Positions 61,777 through 64,000 of a DNA stretch of 64,000 bases are shown piece by piece. Every line of letters begins with the position of its first letter. Positions within the stretch are counted from its first letter, which is position 1. The stretch is taken from positions 6,196,001 to 6,260,000 of the forward strand of contig NZ_CP097484.1 of NCBI RefSeq assembly GCF_023546765.1. Direction: 5' to 3'. The notes beneath the pieces are model-generated. The model made no database searches, was not told the DNA's origin, and was given only the letters and a program-made list of their open reading frames with translations. Both the position numbers and the translations under genes were made by a program. This DNA comes from Methylobacterium tardum. Its GTDB lineage: Bacteria > Pseudomonadota > Alphaproteobacteria > Rhizobiales > Beijerinckiaceae.

Positions 61777-63619
61777 TCAGGCGCGCATCCGCACGTAGGT
61801 CCCCGGGGCCGGCCCCAGGGATTGCAGCGCGTCGCCGCCCGGCTGCCGGGCCGGGACACGCTCAGGCGCCTGCGCCTCGATCCACTGGAACCAGTAGGGC
61901 CACCACGAGCCCTTGGTTTCGACCGCGGCGGCGATCCAGGATTCCAGCGTTCCCTTCACCGGCCCGCCGGTCCAGTAGCCATATTTCGGCTTGGCTGGCG
62001 GGTTGATCACGCCGGCGATGTGGCCCGAGCCCGCGAGCACGAAATCGACCTTGCCGCCGAAGGCCTTCGAGCCCTCGAACACCGAGAGGGCCGGCGCGAT
62101 GTGGTCCTCGCGGGTGGCGAGGTTGAAGATCGGCACCTGCACCTTCTTGAGGTCGAGGCGGACGTTGCCGAGCACCATCCGGCCCTGCGCCAGCGTGTTG
62201 TTGAGGTAGCAGTTGCGCAGATAGAAGGAGTGATTGGCCGCCGGCATCCGGGTGGCGTCCGAGTTCCAGTACAGCAGATCGAAGGCCGAGGGCGTCTTGC
62301 CCTTGATGTAGTTGTTCACGACGTAGGGCCAGATCAGGTCGTTCGGCCGAAGCATGTTGAAGGCGTTGGCCATCCGGGTGCCCTCCAGATAGCCCTGGCC
62401 GGCCATGCGGGCTTCGATCTGGCGGATCTGCTCCTCGTCGGCGAAGACCTTCAGGTCGCCCGCATGGGTGAAGTCGACCTGGGTGGTGAGCAGCGTCGCG
62501 CTCTTGATCCGCCGGTTGCCCGTGGCCGCCTGCATGGCCAGCGTCACGGCGAGCAGGGTGCCGCCGACGCAGTAGCCGGCCGCCGTGACCTCGGTCTCGC
62601 CGGTGGCGACGCCGATCGCGTCGATGGCCGCCTCGATCCCCTCGCGCATGTAGGATTCGAAATCCTTGTCGGCGTGGCGCAGAATCCGGATTTACCCAGG
62701 AGATGCAGAAGACCGTCAGCCCCTGATCGACCATCCACTTGAAGAAGCTCTTCTGGGGGTTGAGATCCAGGATGTAGAACTTGTTGATCCAGGGCGGCAC
62801 CATCAGGAACGGGCGCTTCAGCACGGTCTCGGTTGTGGGCGCGTACTGGATCAGCTCGATCAGGTCGTTGCGGAACACCACCTCGCCGGGGGTGACCGCC
62901 ATGTTGCGGCCGACCTCGAACCCGCTCGGGTCGGTCTGACGCACGCGCAGCTGCCCGCCGCCGGACTCCAGATCCTCCTCGTACATCTTCAGCCCGCGGA
63001 CGAGGTTGGCGCCGTTCTCCTGCAGAGTGTGGCGGATCAGCTCCGGATTGGTCGGCAGGAAGTTCGAGGGCGAGAGCATGCTGGTGAGCTGGCGCAGGTA
63101 GAATTGCGCCTTGTGGCGCGTATGCGCGTCGAGACCCTCGGCCTCGTCGACGAGGCTCTCGGCCCAGCGGGTGGCGAGCAGGTAAGCTTGCTTGATGAAG
63201 TCGAAATACGGGTTGGTTGACCACTCGGCATGGGCGAAGCGCGCGTCCCGGGACTCGGGGAGCGCCACTGGATCGGCCGGCTGGCCCTGCAGGCGCAGGT
63301 AGGTCGAGCCCCACAGCGTCAGGAAGGCCTGCGACAGACGGGCCTGCGCCGCGGCGCTCCGCTTCGGATCGGCGAGCCAGGTCTCGACCACCTGTCCCAG
63401 GACCTTGGCCGCATCGCTCAGCTCGTCGCCGGGGCCGCCGGCCTGGGTCTCGGGCTTGAGGAGGCGGCCGACGTTGCGGCCCATCGCCTCCACGAACTGA
63501 CCCGCATTGCGGGTCAGTGCCTCGATATCCGGAAGCGGGGCCTTAATCCCGTCCGGCATCGCACCGTTTGAGACCGACTTCGGAGGTGCGGTCCGATCCG
63601 GCGCCTGCGGGCTCGTCAA
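61777..63619 (-). CDS. phaC: Class I poly(3-hydroxyalkanoate) synthase (frameshift near 62680)
   Basis: Polymerises (R)-3-hydroxyacyl-CoA into storage polyester on granules. About 614 residues intended. The N-terminal part runs to [13 protein letters not shown]. The rest ([23 protein letters not shown]; lipase-like box AAGYCVGGT with the catalytic Cys; REDHIAPAL with Asp; [11 protein letters not shown] with His) is in another frame, and two bases restored at TGCGCCAC join them as PDSARHADKD. The likely start is a TTG at 63619 with GGGAGG five bases upstream; the ATG at 63559 lacks one. The length and triad are those of class I PhaC. Confidence 0.9.
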
Positions 63620-63760
63620 GCGTGCCTCCCTGTGTTTGGTCTGTCGGCCCGATGGCGCGGGCCTCGTTTCCGACAAAATAAGGAGCGAGCCAGAGGTTTC
63701 GCCAGCCCGGCTCCCGACGTCGCCGAAACATCCGGCCGATCTTCTCATGGGCATGTGACG

Positions 63761-64000
63761 ATGGAGCGCGCCAATTTGAACCCCGTCGCGCGTGCGCATC
63801 GCGGTGCCGCGATGCGTCGGATCGCCGGTGCGGCCGTCGTGGCGTTCCTGGCGGGATCGCTGGCGTCCTGCTCGGGCGACGTCGTACGCTCCCTGGCCTC
63901 CGATGCAGGCTACGGGCCACGGATGGTCGCCGCGCCAGACTTCGTCGCGGAGTCCCGCAGCAAGGAGCAGCCCGACTTCATGCCGGTGGGCGTCGATGCG
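63761..64000 (+). CDS. Lipoprotein, N-terminal part (runs off the window)
   Basis: The frame is open from an ATG at 63761 to the window end, 80 codons. Residues about 17-36 form a lipoprotein signal (RRIAGAAVVAFLAGSLASC) with lipobox LASC; SGDVVRSLASDAGYGPRM begins the mature part. An in-frame ATG at 63809 would be the tighter start for the signal peptide. No family can be named from this fragment. It diverges from phaC. Confidence 0.65.
   Translation, partial: MERANLNPVARAHRGAAMRRIAGAAVVAFLAGSLASCSGDVVRSLASDAGYGPRMVAAPDFVAESRSKEQPDFMPVGVDA

Noticed and set aside
1..64000. CRISPR arrays, tRNA or rRNA genes, insertion sequences, integrases or prophage genes
   Set aside because: None seen on reading both strands. 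The only repeated units are the two palindromic intergenic families, which carry no transposase.

Overview
The window is about 64 kb of very GC-rich DNA with the gene content of a pink-pigmented alphaproteobacterial methylotroph, most probably Methylobacterium or Methylorubrum. The pointers are a 267-residue PhyR with its phospho-acceptor at Asp190, a lipid A very-long-chain acyl carrier protein (AcpXL), a class I PHA synthase, C30-type carotenoid desaturases with a glycosyltransferase and an acyltransferase, homospermidine synthase, and a Caulobacter-like fliF-fliG-fliH-fliN-flbD operon beside the CtrA antagonist gene sciP. No rRNA, tRNA, CRISPR array, transposase or prophage gene was seen. 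This is ordinary chromosome.

Layout. (1) 1-3.3 kb is a general-stress-response island: nepR and phyR diverge from back-to-back sigma-EcfG promoters, followed by a candidate sigma-EcfG-driven small RNA and two small stress genes, each with its own GGAAC-N16-xGTT promoter. (2) 3.3-8.3 kb holds a SCO-like protein, a cyclic-nucleotide-binding protein, a VOC protein, a lipoprotein L,D-transpeptidase, a secreted nuclease and an AI-2E-type exporter. (3) 8.5-10.5 kb is acpXL-fabZ-KS for lipid A very-long-chain fatty acid; the KS has lost its catalytic Cys. (4) 10.8-14.4 kb has a cold-shock protein, NAD kinase, CutA and small proteins. (5) 14.4-24.4 kb is a carotenoid region (glycosyltransferase, acyltransferase, two CrtN/CrtI-type oxidoreductases, DUF2141, an ABC-2 transporter). 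(6) 24.5-34 kb carries envelope and housekeeping genes, including a secreted HExxH protein and homospermidine synthase. (7) 34-53.2 kb is motility and surface: a large periplasmic TPR protein, three TadE/TadG-like genes, fliP, a KpsE-like protein, flbD-fliN-fliH-fliG-fliF, sciP, flgD and fliK. (8) 53.5-64 kb has mnmA, a PmtA-type methyltransferase, a VTT-domain protein, a histidine kinase, bioB, an FAH-family hydrolase, a FadL-type porin, phaC and the start of a lipoprotein gene.

How the genes fit together. The first 3 kb is a compact PhyR-NepR-sigma-EcfG regulon with both core regulators and their targets, but no ecfG gene. The flagellar block has its own regulators: FlbD in the operon, SciP next door, and candidate CtrA sites before fliF, sciP and the TPR gene. 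The carotenoid genes can together explain a glycosylated, fatty-acylated C30 pigment. Lipid A (acpXL), carotenoid and phospholipid (pmtA-like) genes all act on envelope lipids.

Sequence quality. At least eleven otherwise well-conserved genes are interrupted by one or two frameshifts, every one explicable by loss of one or two bases, often in short homopolymers or GC repeats. This is more likely uncorrected long-read assembly error than gene decay, so these genes are given at their full intended span with the break noted.
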